DNA of 64,000 nucleotides. Source: CAZCVI01 sp964502145 (lineage in GTDB: Bacteria; Acidobacteriota; Aminicenantia; UBA2199). How positions within the stretch are numbered: position 1 is the stretch's first letter; each line of letters begins with the position of its first letter. The stretch covers positions 130,809 through 194,808 of the forward strand of contig CAZCVI010000006.1 in assembly GCA_964502145.1 (NCBI GenBank), written 5' to 3'. A model generated the notes under the pieces. The model ran no database searches. It saw only the letters and a program-made list of their open reading frames with translations, and had not been told where the DNA came from. This document shows, in pieces, positions 9,301 to 21,300 of the stretch. The position numbers and the translations under genes are program-made.

Positions 9301-12300
9301 ATTGGCAGAGAGTGGTGCGTCACTTTTTCTGACCATGGAAAAAGCGTTGCGTTTCCTTCCTGATACTCTGTTACACGGATTAGAAGTGCCCAGCGTTGTG
9401 CCCCAGGTAACTGCGAAACGGCCCCAAATCACAGACTTTGATTCTTTACCGCATCCGAATCGCACATTGATTGACTATCGCAAGTATCATCGTAATATTG
9501 GTATGGCCCCGGCAAAATACACGGTGAATATTCAGGCGACCAGAGGGTGTCCTTATTTATGCGCTTATTGCCATAAAATTTGGCCGAAAACACATGTGAT
9601 GCGTTCGGCAGAAAATATCTTCGCGGAACTGAGCGCCTGTTATCAAGCCGGGGTGAAACGATTTGTTTTTATTGACGATGTCTTCAACCTGAATAAAAAG
9701 AACAGCGCCCGTTTATTTGAAACGATTATTCAACATTATGATGATGTGCAACTCTTTTTTCCCAATGGGTTACGGGGTGATATTCTGACGCCGGATTTTA
9801 TTGATCTGATGATTGCCGCTGGCACGATTAATATTGACTTGGCATTGGAAACAGCGTCACCGCGTTTGCAAAAACTGATCAATAAACAATTGAACCTGGA
9901 TAAATTTATTGCCAATGTCCATTATATCACAAAAAAATACCCGCAGGTGGTTTTGGAAATGGAAATGATGATTGGCTTCCCCACGGAGACGGAAGCGGAA
10001 GCATTACAAACTCTGGAATTATTAAAAAGCTTTAAATGGGTCCATTTCCCCAATGTGAATATCCTTAAAATTTATCCGAATACAGACATGGCGCAACTGG
10101 CAATGGCGCATGGTGTGAGTCGTCGATTGATTGAGGCGTCGACCAATCTGGCCTTTCATGAATTGCCGGAAACATTGCCCTTTGCAAAGGATTTTGTCCG
10201 GGAATATCAGGCGCGGTTTGCCAACGAGTATTTTTTAGCCAAGGAACGGTTGCTGCACGTTCTCAAACAACAGGCGAAAAGTTTTACCGCCGAGGAATTG
10301 GTGCAGAAGTATGACAGTTATTTACCCGTGGATATCCGTTCTTTTGACGATATTCTGACGTGTGCGGAAATTACCCCGGAGGAGTTGGGACCGATGCAAT
10401 TTATTTCCGGGGAACGAATGGCTGCGCCTGATTTTAATGAGAAAATAAAAGTTTTTTTTCCTTCCCAGCCCAGCTTGGTTAATGCCTTTAAGGTCTTATT
10501 GCTGGATTTGTCGCAATCATTTCGTTCGGAAAGTTGCCATACCTTGTATGATTTGGGTTCAGAGCCTTTGGGGTTGATGGCTCTGGCCAGTTATCTTCAG
10601 CAACAACTGGGTGAACAGGTGGAGGTCAAGGTACTGAAGTCGCGGATTGATTTTGATACGTTTGCGCAACTGCAAGAACAAGTTTTATTGTTTAAACCGC
10701 ATCTGATTGGTCTGCGCACGTTGACTCTGTACAAAGATTTCTTTCATCGCACCGTTTCGCTAATCAAACAGTGGGGAATCGATGCGCCTATTATTGCGGG
10801 TGGACCTTATGCCACGAGTGATTATAAACAAATGCTCCAGGATCAGCTCATTGCTGTGGCGGTTCTGGGTGAAGGGGAATTAACCTTCCTGCATCTGGTC
10901 AAAGAGATGATGGTCTTTAATAATAATTGGCCCACAGATGAGATATTGGCAACCATTCCAGGTCTGGCTTATATTCGCCAAGCGGAAAAAGTGTGGCTCT
11001 TGGCCCAGCAATGTGAAATACTCAACTTGGAGCAGATCACGCCGGAGATATTTTCTGCCCTGTTGCTTGATGGTTCATCTGCGACCGATATCTTGACCTA
11101 TATGACTGGTGATCCCAATGGTGCTTTTCCCCGTTTGCCCGGTATAGGTAAAAGTGAGACGTCTTTAACGAAACACACGGACATGGAAGCGGCATTGGTA
11201 AAAATATGGGCGGCAGTATTGGAGAAAGAGGGTTCGTTAGATATTGATGATAACTTTTTTCATTTGGGTGGACACTCTTTGAAAGCCACTTCGCTGGTAT
11301 CGCGTATCCATAAAACATTAAATGTAAAAATTCCCTTGTCTGAAATCTTTAAACGCCCGACTATCCGTGGACTCGCGGAATATCTGGGCAATGCTGAGGG
11401 GGTACGGTTCCAAGGGATAGCCGCAGTAGAAGAAAAAGAGTATTATGGGGTATCATCGGCGCAGAAACGGTTGTATATTTTATCGCTCATGGAAGCCAAT
11501 AGCCTCAATTACAATATGCACGACGTGTTCCACCTGGAAGGGGAACTGGATTTGGCAAGATTGGAAAAAAGTCTCACACAATTGATTGCCAGACATGAAT
11601 GTTTACGAACCTCTTTCTTATTCATCCATGATGTACCCGTCCAAAAGATTGCTTTGGCCAGTGCCGTGGATTTTGCCATCGAATATTATGATCTGTGTGC
11701 GCTTAATTTGGTAGACAACGACCCTATGAAACATAGTGCGGTGGAACAGCTCAACCGTGCGTTCTTAAGGTCTTTTGATTTGTCTAAAGCGCCGTTGTTC
11801 AGAGTCGGCGTGATAAAAATCGCTGGCAACCGTCACATTTTAATGGCAGGCATGCATCATATTATCTCCGATGGTATATCGGTCAACATATTTATCAATG
11901 ATTTTAGCGCGCTCTATCACGGGCAGTACTTACCGCCCATGCGTATCCAATACAAGGATTATTCGCAATGGCAGACCCAGAACAAAGAGCGCGGCGACAA
12001 CAAAAAACAACGGGAGTATTGGTTGGCTGAGTTCGCCGGCGAGATTCCGGGCTTACCCTTGCCCTATGATTTCCCCAGACCCGTGGTGCAAAGTTTTGCC
12101 GGGGAGAAGTATTATTTTACGCTTCCCACGCCCCTATATATGGCCTTAAAGAATCGCCTGCAAAAAGAGGATGTGACGCTTTTTATGTTTCTTATCGCCA
12201 GCTACTATGTGCTGTTGTGGCGCCTGAGTGGTGCTACAGAGATCGTGGTCGGAACACCCACGGCAGGGCGTAGACACGCGGATTTAGAAGCGATTATGGG

Positions 12301-15300
12301 CATGTTTGTGAACACATTGGCATTGCGCACCAATCTGGAAAAAGAACGCTATTTTAATGCGTTCCTCCAACATGTCAAACAAAAAACTCTGGCTGCTTTT
12401 GAGAACCAGGACTATCAGTTTGATGATCTGGTGGAGGAGCTTTTGCCCAATCGGGATCTGGGTCGCAACCCGTTATTTGATATGATGTTCATCCTGCAAA
12501 ATATGAATACGGCAGGAATTAAAATAGCAGGCTTAAAAATAACACCGCTGCCATTTGAAACATTTATCGCGCCCTTTGATCTCTACCTGATGGCTGAAGA
12601 ACAACAAGAAACACTTTGTTTTACCGTGGGGTATTGCACCAAATTATTTAAAGCCGATACGATGCACCGGTTTTTTGGCTATTATCAGCAAATTCTTGCT
12701 ACAGTGGTCACATTTCCCGAAGTCGCTTTGGCAGACATTGACATGTTAAGCAGCGCAGAAAAAGAACAGGTATTATTTGCCTTTAATCACACGGAAAAAC
12801 CTTACCGGCAAGATTTAACGATTCAGCACTGGTTTGAACAACAAGTAGAACGAACGCCGGATGCGCTTGCCGTGTTGGGTGAGGGTTCGCTTCGGTATGG
12901 GGCGTTAAATAACAAGGCCAATCAATTGGCGTTTCTGTTGCGCCAAAAAGGAGTGCAACCCGATACTATCGTGGCCGTGTTGATGTCTCGTTCAGTAGAT
13001 ATGATCGTGGCTATCCTGGCAATATTAAAAGCAGGCGGCGCGTATTTACCCATCAACCCGGAGTATCCCGAAGAACGGGTGTTGGCTATTTTAGCAGACA
13101 GCGGGAGTGTTTTTCTGCTCACGGATAAAAACACCGCATTGCCTTTTTCTGTTAGCCGTTTAAGTGGTGTAACTGGCGCCGTGCTTCTGCCAGTGGTTAC
13201 CAGCAAGCGTCAGCAGATTGCTGATTTTGATGGTTTGCCCCATCCCGATCGCACATTGGTTGATTATCGGAAGTATCATCATTATATCGGCATAGCACCA
13301 GCCAAATACACGGTGAATATCCAGGCGACGCGGGGTTGCCCGTATCAATGCGCGTATTGTCATAAAATATGGCCGAAAACTCATGTCATGCGTAGTGCCG
13401 AGAATATTTTTAGCGAGATAAACGCGTGTTACCAAGCAGGGGTCAAACGCTTTGTGTTTATTGATGATGTGTTTAATCTGAATAAAAAGAACAGTAGCCG
13501 CTTATTTGAAACCATTATCGCGCATTATTCCGATGTGCAGTTATTCTTTCCCAATGGCTTACGTGGTGATATCCTGACCCCGGATTTTATTGACCTGATG
13601 ATTGCAGCGGGCACAGTGAATATTGATTTGGCCTTGGAAACAGCCTCACCGCGCTTGCAAAAGCTAATCAACAAACAATTAAACCTGGAAAAGTTCGCCG
13701 AGAACGTGCATTACATCACCACCAAGTATCCGCATGTGGTGTTGGAAATGGAAATGATGATTGGTTTCCCCACGGAGACCGAAGCAGAGGCCATGTTAAC
13801 CCTGGAATTATTAAAGAGTTTTAAATGGGTTCATTTTCCCAATTTAAATATCTTGAAAATTTATCCCAATACGGATATGGCAAAATTAGCCATGGCAAAT
13901 GGGGTCAGTCGGCAATTAATCGAGTCGTCGACAAATCTGGCGTTCCATGAATTACCCGAAACGCTGCCATTTGCCAAGGATTTTGTCCGGGAGTACCAGG
14001 CCCGATTTACCATCGAGTATTTTTTTTCCAAGGAACGGTTGCTACACGTCTTAAAACAGCAGGTTAAAAGTTTCACCGCCGATGAGCTGGTGCAGAAATA
14101 CGACAGTTATTTACCGGTGGATATCAAATCCTTTGCTGATATTCTCCAGTTTGCGGATATCACGTCCGCAGAATTGGGACCCATCCACTTTATTCCCGAA
14201 GCACAAATGGCGGCGCCAGATTTTAATGAGAAAATTAAAACCTTTTATCCCTCTCTGCCCAGTGTGACCGGTGCGTTTCGTGTGTTACTGTTAGACCTCT
14301 CGCAATCGTTTCGCTCCGAGAGCGGGCATACTCTATATGATGTGGGTGCGGAACCGTTAGGTTTGATGTACTTGGCAACGTATCTCAAACAACAACTGGG
14401 GCCCAATGTAGCGGTGAAAGTGCTGAAATCCCGTATTGATTTTGATAGTGATGCGGAGTTACAGGAACAAGTAATCCTATTTAATCCCCAATTAATAGGT
14501 TTACGAACCTTATCCATGTACAAAGATTTTTTCCACCGCACGGTGGCGCTTTTAAAACAATGGGGTATCACTGCGCCGATCATTGCGGGTGGACCGTATG
14601 CCACGAGTGATTATAAACAAATGTTGGATGATCATCTTATTGCTCTGGCGGTTCTGGGTGAAGGGGAAATCACCACCCTGCAATTGGTACAAGCGATGAT
14701 GGCGCAGCAAAACACGTGGCCCGATGACACGATTTTAGAGACTATTCCAGGTTTGGCGTATATTCGTCAGTCCGATAAAGTGCAAACCCGTCTCGCGCAG
14801 CGGGAAATTTTCTGGGTGGACACTATTTTGGCGACAATGGCGCATGACCCTGCGATTAATCCAGTGCATGTGAACCGACCAGAGGATTTACTTTATTTAA
14901 TCTCTACTTCCGGTTCTACAGGTAAACCAAAAAGCGTGATGGTGGAACATCACACGCTGGTTAATCTAATGGAGTTCCAATTCCAGCAGACCCATATTTC
15001 ATTTTCCAGCGTGTTGCAATTTGCTGCCATTGGGTTTGATGTGTCCATTCAAGAGATATTCTCCGCGTTGTTGTCCGGTGGCACCTTATTTCTGCCTGAC
15101 AATGAAATGAAAAGCGACGTGCCCCGGTTATTGCAATTCATTCAACAGCACCAGATTCGTGTTCTATTTTTACCGCCTGCTTTTTTAAATTTTGTTTTCT
15201 CTGATCCAGAATATATCGCCAGTTTTCCTGATTGTGTGTTGCATATCATTGCCGCAGGTGAACAATTGGTGGTGAACGAGGCATTGCAGAAATTCCTCAA

Positions 15301-18300
15301 AGAGCGCGGTGTTTATCTGCACAATCATTATGGTCCTTCTGAGAGCCATGTTGTGACCACTTTGACCATTGATCCCACGGGTGAAATTCCTTATTTACCC
15401 GGTATTGGCGCGCCCATTGCCAATACCCGTATTTATATTTTAGATAAACATGACCATGTGTTACCTATTGGAGTTAGCGGTGAATTGATGATTGGTGGCG
15501 TACCAGTGGGGCGTGGTTATTTAAGTAATGTGGCCTTAACCGCCGAGAAATTTGTAGTGAATCCATTTGTGCCTGGAGATCGACTCTATCGTACCGGTGA
15601 TATGGCCCGATGGTTAAACGATGGGAACATTCAGTTCTTGGGCCGTTTGGATTTTCAGATCAAAATCAGGGGGTTTCGGATTGAACCCGGTGAGATTGAG
15701 AACCAATTAAAGAAACACCCGGACATTCAAGACGCGATAGTGCTGGCTCTAGCCGATAAAAAAGACGAACTCTTTCTGGTTGCCTATTACGTATTATTTC
15801 CCAATCGCCCCGTTCCCTTGTTGCAGGCGTTTTTAGCTAATCTCTTGCCTGATTATATGGTTCCCGCCCATTTTATATCGTTGCCCAGCTTCCCTATGAC
15901 TCCCAGTGGTAAAGTCAATCGTCGTGCCTTACCCGCGCCGGAAAATAATGCGGGAACAGAGTATGTGGCGCCACGAAATACGATTGAAAAGAAATTGGCA
16001 GACATCTGGGGTACAGTGTTGGGGAAAGATTTAGTGCAGGAGCTTGTGGGCATTGATGATAACTTTTTCCAAATGGGCGGTCATTCCTTAAAAGCCACTG
16101 CTTTAACCGCGCGTTTAGCCAAGGAGTTCCATGTCAAGATGCCATTGGTCGAGATATTTAAAAAACCCACGATTCGCGCCTTGGCAGAATCACTGGGAGA
16201 CCATGTTAAAGAAGCGTTCCAGTGTATAGAACCAATTGAATCCAAAGAGTATTACCCATTAACCTCTGCCCAGAGACGACTCTATTTCCTCTATCAATTA
16301 GAATCCGTTAGTTTTGCCTATAATATGCCCGCCATCATGCAATTTAATGGTCAGTTAGATAAAAACCGGGTGGAAAAAACCTTAAAAAATCTAATTCAAA
16401 GGCATGAGAGCTTAAGAACATCCTTTGTGATGATCGGCGAAGAAACCGTCCAGCGCATTCACCCTGAATTTGAATTTGCCATAGCAGATTATACCCCGCT
16501 TGATAATGCCAGTTTATCGCCCGCTCACATCATCACTGAGTTTGTGCGGCCCTTTGATCTATCCCAGCCCCCCTTATTGCGCGTTGGGTTGGTCAAACAA
16601 GCCGAAGCACAATTTTTGCTGGTAGTCGACCTGCACCATATTATTGCCGATGGCACTTCCATCGGAATTATAATAAAAGAGTTTATGGCGCTTTATAGCG
16701 GTGCTGAACTGCCAGTCTTACCTATTCAGTATAAAGATTTTGCCGCATGGCAGAATGATAAAAAAAACAGGGACTTGTTGGTCACCCAGGAAAAATATTG
16801 GCTTGCCCAATTTGCCGAGGATATCCCTGTTTTAAATTTACGTGGCGATTATTCCCGCCCCCTCGTGCAGAGTTTTGCCGGGGATCGTTTGACTTTTGCA
16901 CTCACTCTTGCCCAAACCCGTGCTTTAAAAGCCCTGGCCTTAGACCAGGACGTTACCCTGTACATGGTGCTCCTGGCCATTTGCACTATCTGGCTGGCTA
17001 AATTAACGGGCGATGAAGATATTATTATCGGCACACCCATTGCCGCCAGAAGACATGAACAATTGCAATCCATTGTAGGCATGTTTGTCAATACCCTGCC
17101 GTTACGAAACTATCCAGTAGCCACCAAAAACGTGGCAGACTTTTTAAAAGAAATAAAAAGCAGAACCGTGGACTCTTTTCAAAACCAAGACTACCCCTTT
17201 GAAGATTTGGTGGATCGCGTGTTCATAAAAAGGGAGACGTCGCGAAACCCGTTATTTGATGTTATGTTTGCCTTCCAAAACATGGAGATATCCGAGATTA
17301 CTATTCCCGGTTTACAAGTGACCCCGCTCGCCCATGAAAATAAAACAGCCAAATTTGATTTAAATCTGGATGGACGGGAGAAAGACGAGCAATTGGTTTT
17401 TGAACTGGAGTATTGTACTAAATTATTCACAGCAGATACTGTCCGGGCGTTTAGTCGTTATTTAAAAAATATTATTACTGCTGTCCTCGCCAATCCAAAG
17501 CAAAAAATTGCCGCTATCCAGATTCTAAACCCCGCTGAGAAAGAGCAAATACTCGCTATTTCCAATGGTGTAAATGAGCCGCTAAATCTTCACGAGACGA
17601 TTCATGCATGGTTTGAGAAAATAGCCCTGGAAAATAAAGATAAAACCGCGCTGGTGTTTGGCAATGCTTTTTTAACTTATCAGCAATTGCATCATAGCAC
17701 CTCGTGTTTGGCTAAATTACTCAGAAGTTATGGTGTTGGCAAAGACCATATTGTAGGCCTAATGGTAGAACGTTCCTTTGAACTGGTCATAGGAATGCTC
17801 GCCATCATGAAAGCCGGTGGCGCGTATTTACCCATTGACCCCAAACTACCACCGCAACGAAAACAATTCATGTTGACTGACAGCCACATGTCTGTTTTGC
17901 TCACCAATTTTGAAATCGATCCCGACACTGCCACTTACATTGGAAATATTCCTAAATTGGATATCCGTGATGAAAGTATATATCGTTCCTATAATGAATC
18001 CACTACCGGTTGTGCCGATTTTCTGCCCAATCTGAATACCGGTTCCGATCTTGTGTATGTGATATTTACTTCCGGCTCTACCGGTAAACCCAAGGGGGTG
18101 ATGGTCGAGCATACCAACATGGTGAATTTGATCCTATTCCATCATAAGTATACTAATATTGATTGCACCAAGGTATTGCAGTTTTCCACCATTAGTTTTG
18201 ATGCCTCTATCCATGAAATCACTTCTGCTCTGTTGGCTGCGGGTCAATTATACCTGATTCCAGAGGAAACCAGGAATAATATTCCCGAATTATTCCTCTT

Positions 18301-21300
18301 CATTGCCAAAAATAAGCTTAAAACTGTATTTTTACCCATGACTTTTTTAAGAGCCATATTTAACCAGGAAGAATACGTCCATACTTTCCCCCGCAGTATC
18401 ACCCACATCCAAACCGCGGGTGAACAAGTCGTGATCGAGAGTCCATTCATGAATTATTTAAAAACCAATGGGATATACTTGCACAATCATTATGGACCCT
18501 CAGAAACCCACGTGATTACCACCTTAACCATCAACCCATGGGAAGATATCCCTGAATTTCCCACCATTGGCAAACCCATCATGAATACGACTATATATAT
18601 AGTAGACAAAGCCAATTTTATACAACCCATCGGACTGGCCGGGGAACTGGTAGTAGGTGGCTTACAAGTGGGTCGTGGGTATCTTGGGCGCGAGGATGAG
18701 ACACGGAAGAAATTTGTAGACCATGTGTTCCCCACACCAGGATTTTTTTACCGCACCGGAGATTTAGCCCGTTGGTTGCCCGATGGGAACATTGAATTTT
18801 TTGGCCGTCTCGATCATCAAGTTAAAATTCGGGGCATTCGCGTGGAACCGGGAGAAATTGAGAGCCATTTAAAGCGCATCTCCTTTGTAAAAGATGCCGT
18901 GGTTGTGGTAAAGCAAGAAACCCAAGGCGATAATTATTTATGTGCCTATGTCGTATTGGATTCAGTTGACCATGTTTCAAAACTAGCCGGTATGTTAGCT
19001 GTTACATTACCTCTATATATGGTGCCCGCCTATTTTGTGCCATTGGAACGCATCCCCCAGACTCCCAGTGGGAAAGTGGATCGCCAGTCATTACCCGAAC
19101 CAAAGTCAGGAACAGGCGAAGATTACACGGCTCCCAGAAACAGAATCGAAAATCTATTGGTTACCATATGGTCGGAGACACTGGGTATTGCCGTAGAAAA
19201 AATAAGCAGAGATGCCAGTTTTTTCCAATTAGGGGGACATTCCCTTAAAGCTATCATCTTGATCTCCAAGATTCATAAAGAATTTAATGCCAATATCCCC
19301 CTGATGGAAATATTTAAAAAACCCACCATCCGAGGTTTGGCCGAATTAATAAGCAGCACCGTTAAAGAAAAGTTTGTCGCCGTTGAACCGGTTGAAACCA
19401 AGGAATATTACCCCTTGTCTTCCGCTCAACAGCGACTTTATTTCCTATATCGTTTAGAGCCCCTTAGTGTTGCCTATAATATGCCCGCTGTGATGGAATT
19501 CATGGGTTCAGTCGATAAAAATAGAGTGGCAAAAACGTTCAAGGAACTCATTCAGCGCCATGAGAGCTTAAGAACGTCATTTACCATGATAGGGGAGGCC
19601 CCCGTCCAAAGAATCCACCCGGAATTGGAATTGACCATTGAAGATTTTTCCCATACCCAGCCCATGTTAAAAGAGTTTGTGCGTCCCTTTGATCTGTCAC
19701 AGGCCCCCTTATTAAGAGTGAGGTTGGTTCTACCAGACACAGAAAAATTTTGGCTCTTGGTAGACATGCATCATATAATCTCGGATGGAATATCTATAGA
19801 TGTGTTGCTGCAAAATTTTGCCCTGTTATATGCCGGTCAACCATTACCCGCGCTTCGACTTCAGTATAAAGATTATGCCGCGTGGCAGAACCGCGAGAAA
19901 GAGAGTGAGACGCTACGCAAACAAAGTGCCTACTGGCAAGCCGAGTTCACCGGGGAAATTCCCATCCTGGAACTGCCCACTGATTATGCCAGACCTGCCC
20001 TGTTGAGTTACGACGGCAGTTGTGTAAACTTTAACCTAAATCGGGAAACCACTGCCAAACTAAAAGTATTGGCCACAGAAACAGGCACAACCCTGTTCAT
20101 GCTTCTGCTATCATTGTATACTATTTTCCTGGCTAAAATAAGCAACCAGGAAGATATCATCGTAGGTACACCTATAGCCGGACGCAGGCATGCGGACTTG
20201 GAACACATTATTGGCATGTTTGTTAATACCCTTGTGTTGCGGAACTATCCCGCTGGGCAGAAACCATTCAGCGACTTTTTAAATGAAGTCAGAGAGAGAA
20301 CACTCAAAGCGTTTGAGAATGAAGATTACCCTTATGAAGACCTTGTAGCCAAGTTGAGTCTCATGCGCGATGCCAGTCGCAATCCGCTATTTGATACCAT
20401 GTTTATGTTTCAGAATACCAACACCTCAGCCAATGAAATTCCCGACATAAAATTACTTCCTTATCCTCAAGAAATCAAAGCCGCTAAATTTGATCTTTCA
20501 TTCACTGCCTTTGAAATCGAAGAGCAGTTCGAATTTATTATTGAATACAGTACCACATTATTTAACTCCGATACCATCCAGCGTTTTTCCACCTATTTCA
20601 CAACCATAGTCTCTGCAATAATGGAAGATAAAAATGCCCCCTTATCCTCCATTCAAATTATTTCCAGCCAAGAGCGGAAGCAGATTTTATATGATTTCAA
20701 CACTACCGCCGTGCCATACCCAGCCAACAAAACCATCCATCAATTATTCCTCGACCAATCCCAACGCACCCCCGATCACATTGCCCTCATCGTAGAAACA
20801 AACGGGAGTTGTTCGTTCACCTACGCCGAATTAAATAAAAAATCCACTCAACTGGCCCAAGTATTAATAGAAAAAGGCGTTGTTCCCGACACCATCGTTG
20901 CCATCATGGTAAATCCTTCTATTGAAATGATCATCGGTATCTTAGGCATATTAAAATCCGGTGCCGCCTATCTTCCCATCGCTCCCGATTACCCCGAAGA
21001 TCGCAAACAATTCATCCTATCCGACAGCGCCGCCACTATCCTCCTCACCCCCCAATTCATTCAAGCCGCCACTCCCATCACTCCCATACTTCCCGTTACT
21101 CACGTAACTCCCATAATTCCCACAATTCCCATCACTCCCATCACTCCCACAAATCTCGCCTATATCATCTACACCTCCGGTTCTACCGGTAACCCCAAGG
21201 GCGTGATGGTCGAGCACCGCAATATATTTAATACCTTGTATTGGCGCATGCACGATTATCAATTTCAATCCCATCATCGTGCCATTCAATTGTTTTCCTT

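Larger units (their letters stand above)
6362..11400 (+). other. NRPS module 1: C-A-(A relic + rSAM-B12)-PCP
   Basis: C1 opens the protein (TPTQEGMLFHYQ; HHILYDGWS at residue 145). It resembles C domains that follow epimerase modules more than the LCL type of most later modules, so chain initiation may involve an acyl or unknown donor. A1 (residues about 450-965) is complete from a1 to a10 (PSGKID). Its eye-aligned specificity code is D-L-K-N-V-G-T-D-I-K; I cannot assign it. Between A1 and PCP1 (S1639) lie about 620 extra residues, annotated separately. Confidence 0.85.

Noticed and set aside
9395..14785. rSAM units as assembly errors or independent genes
   Set aside because: Both are perfectly in frame, share the same borders relative to A-domain motifs, and have no internal start sites with ribosome-binding sequences.
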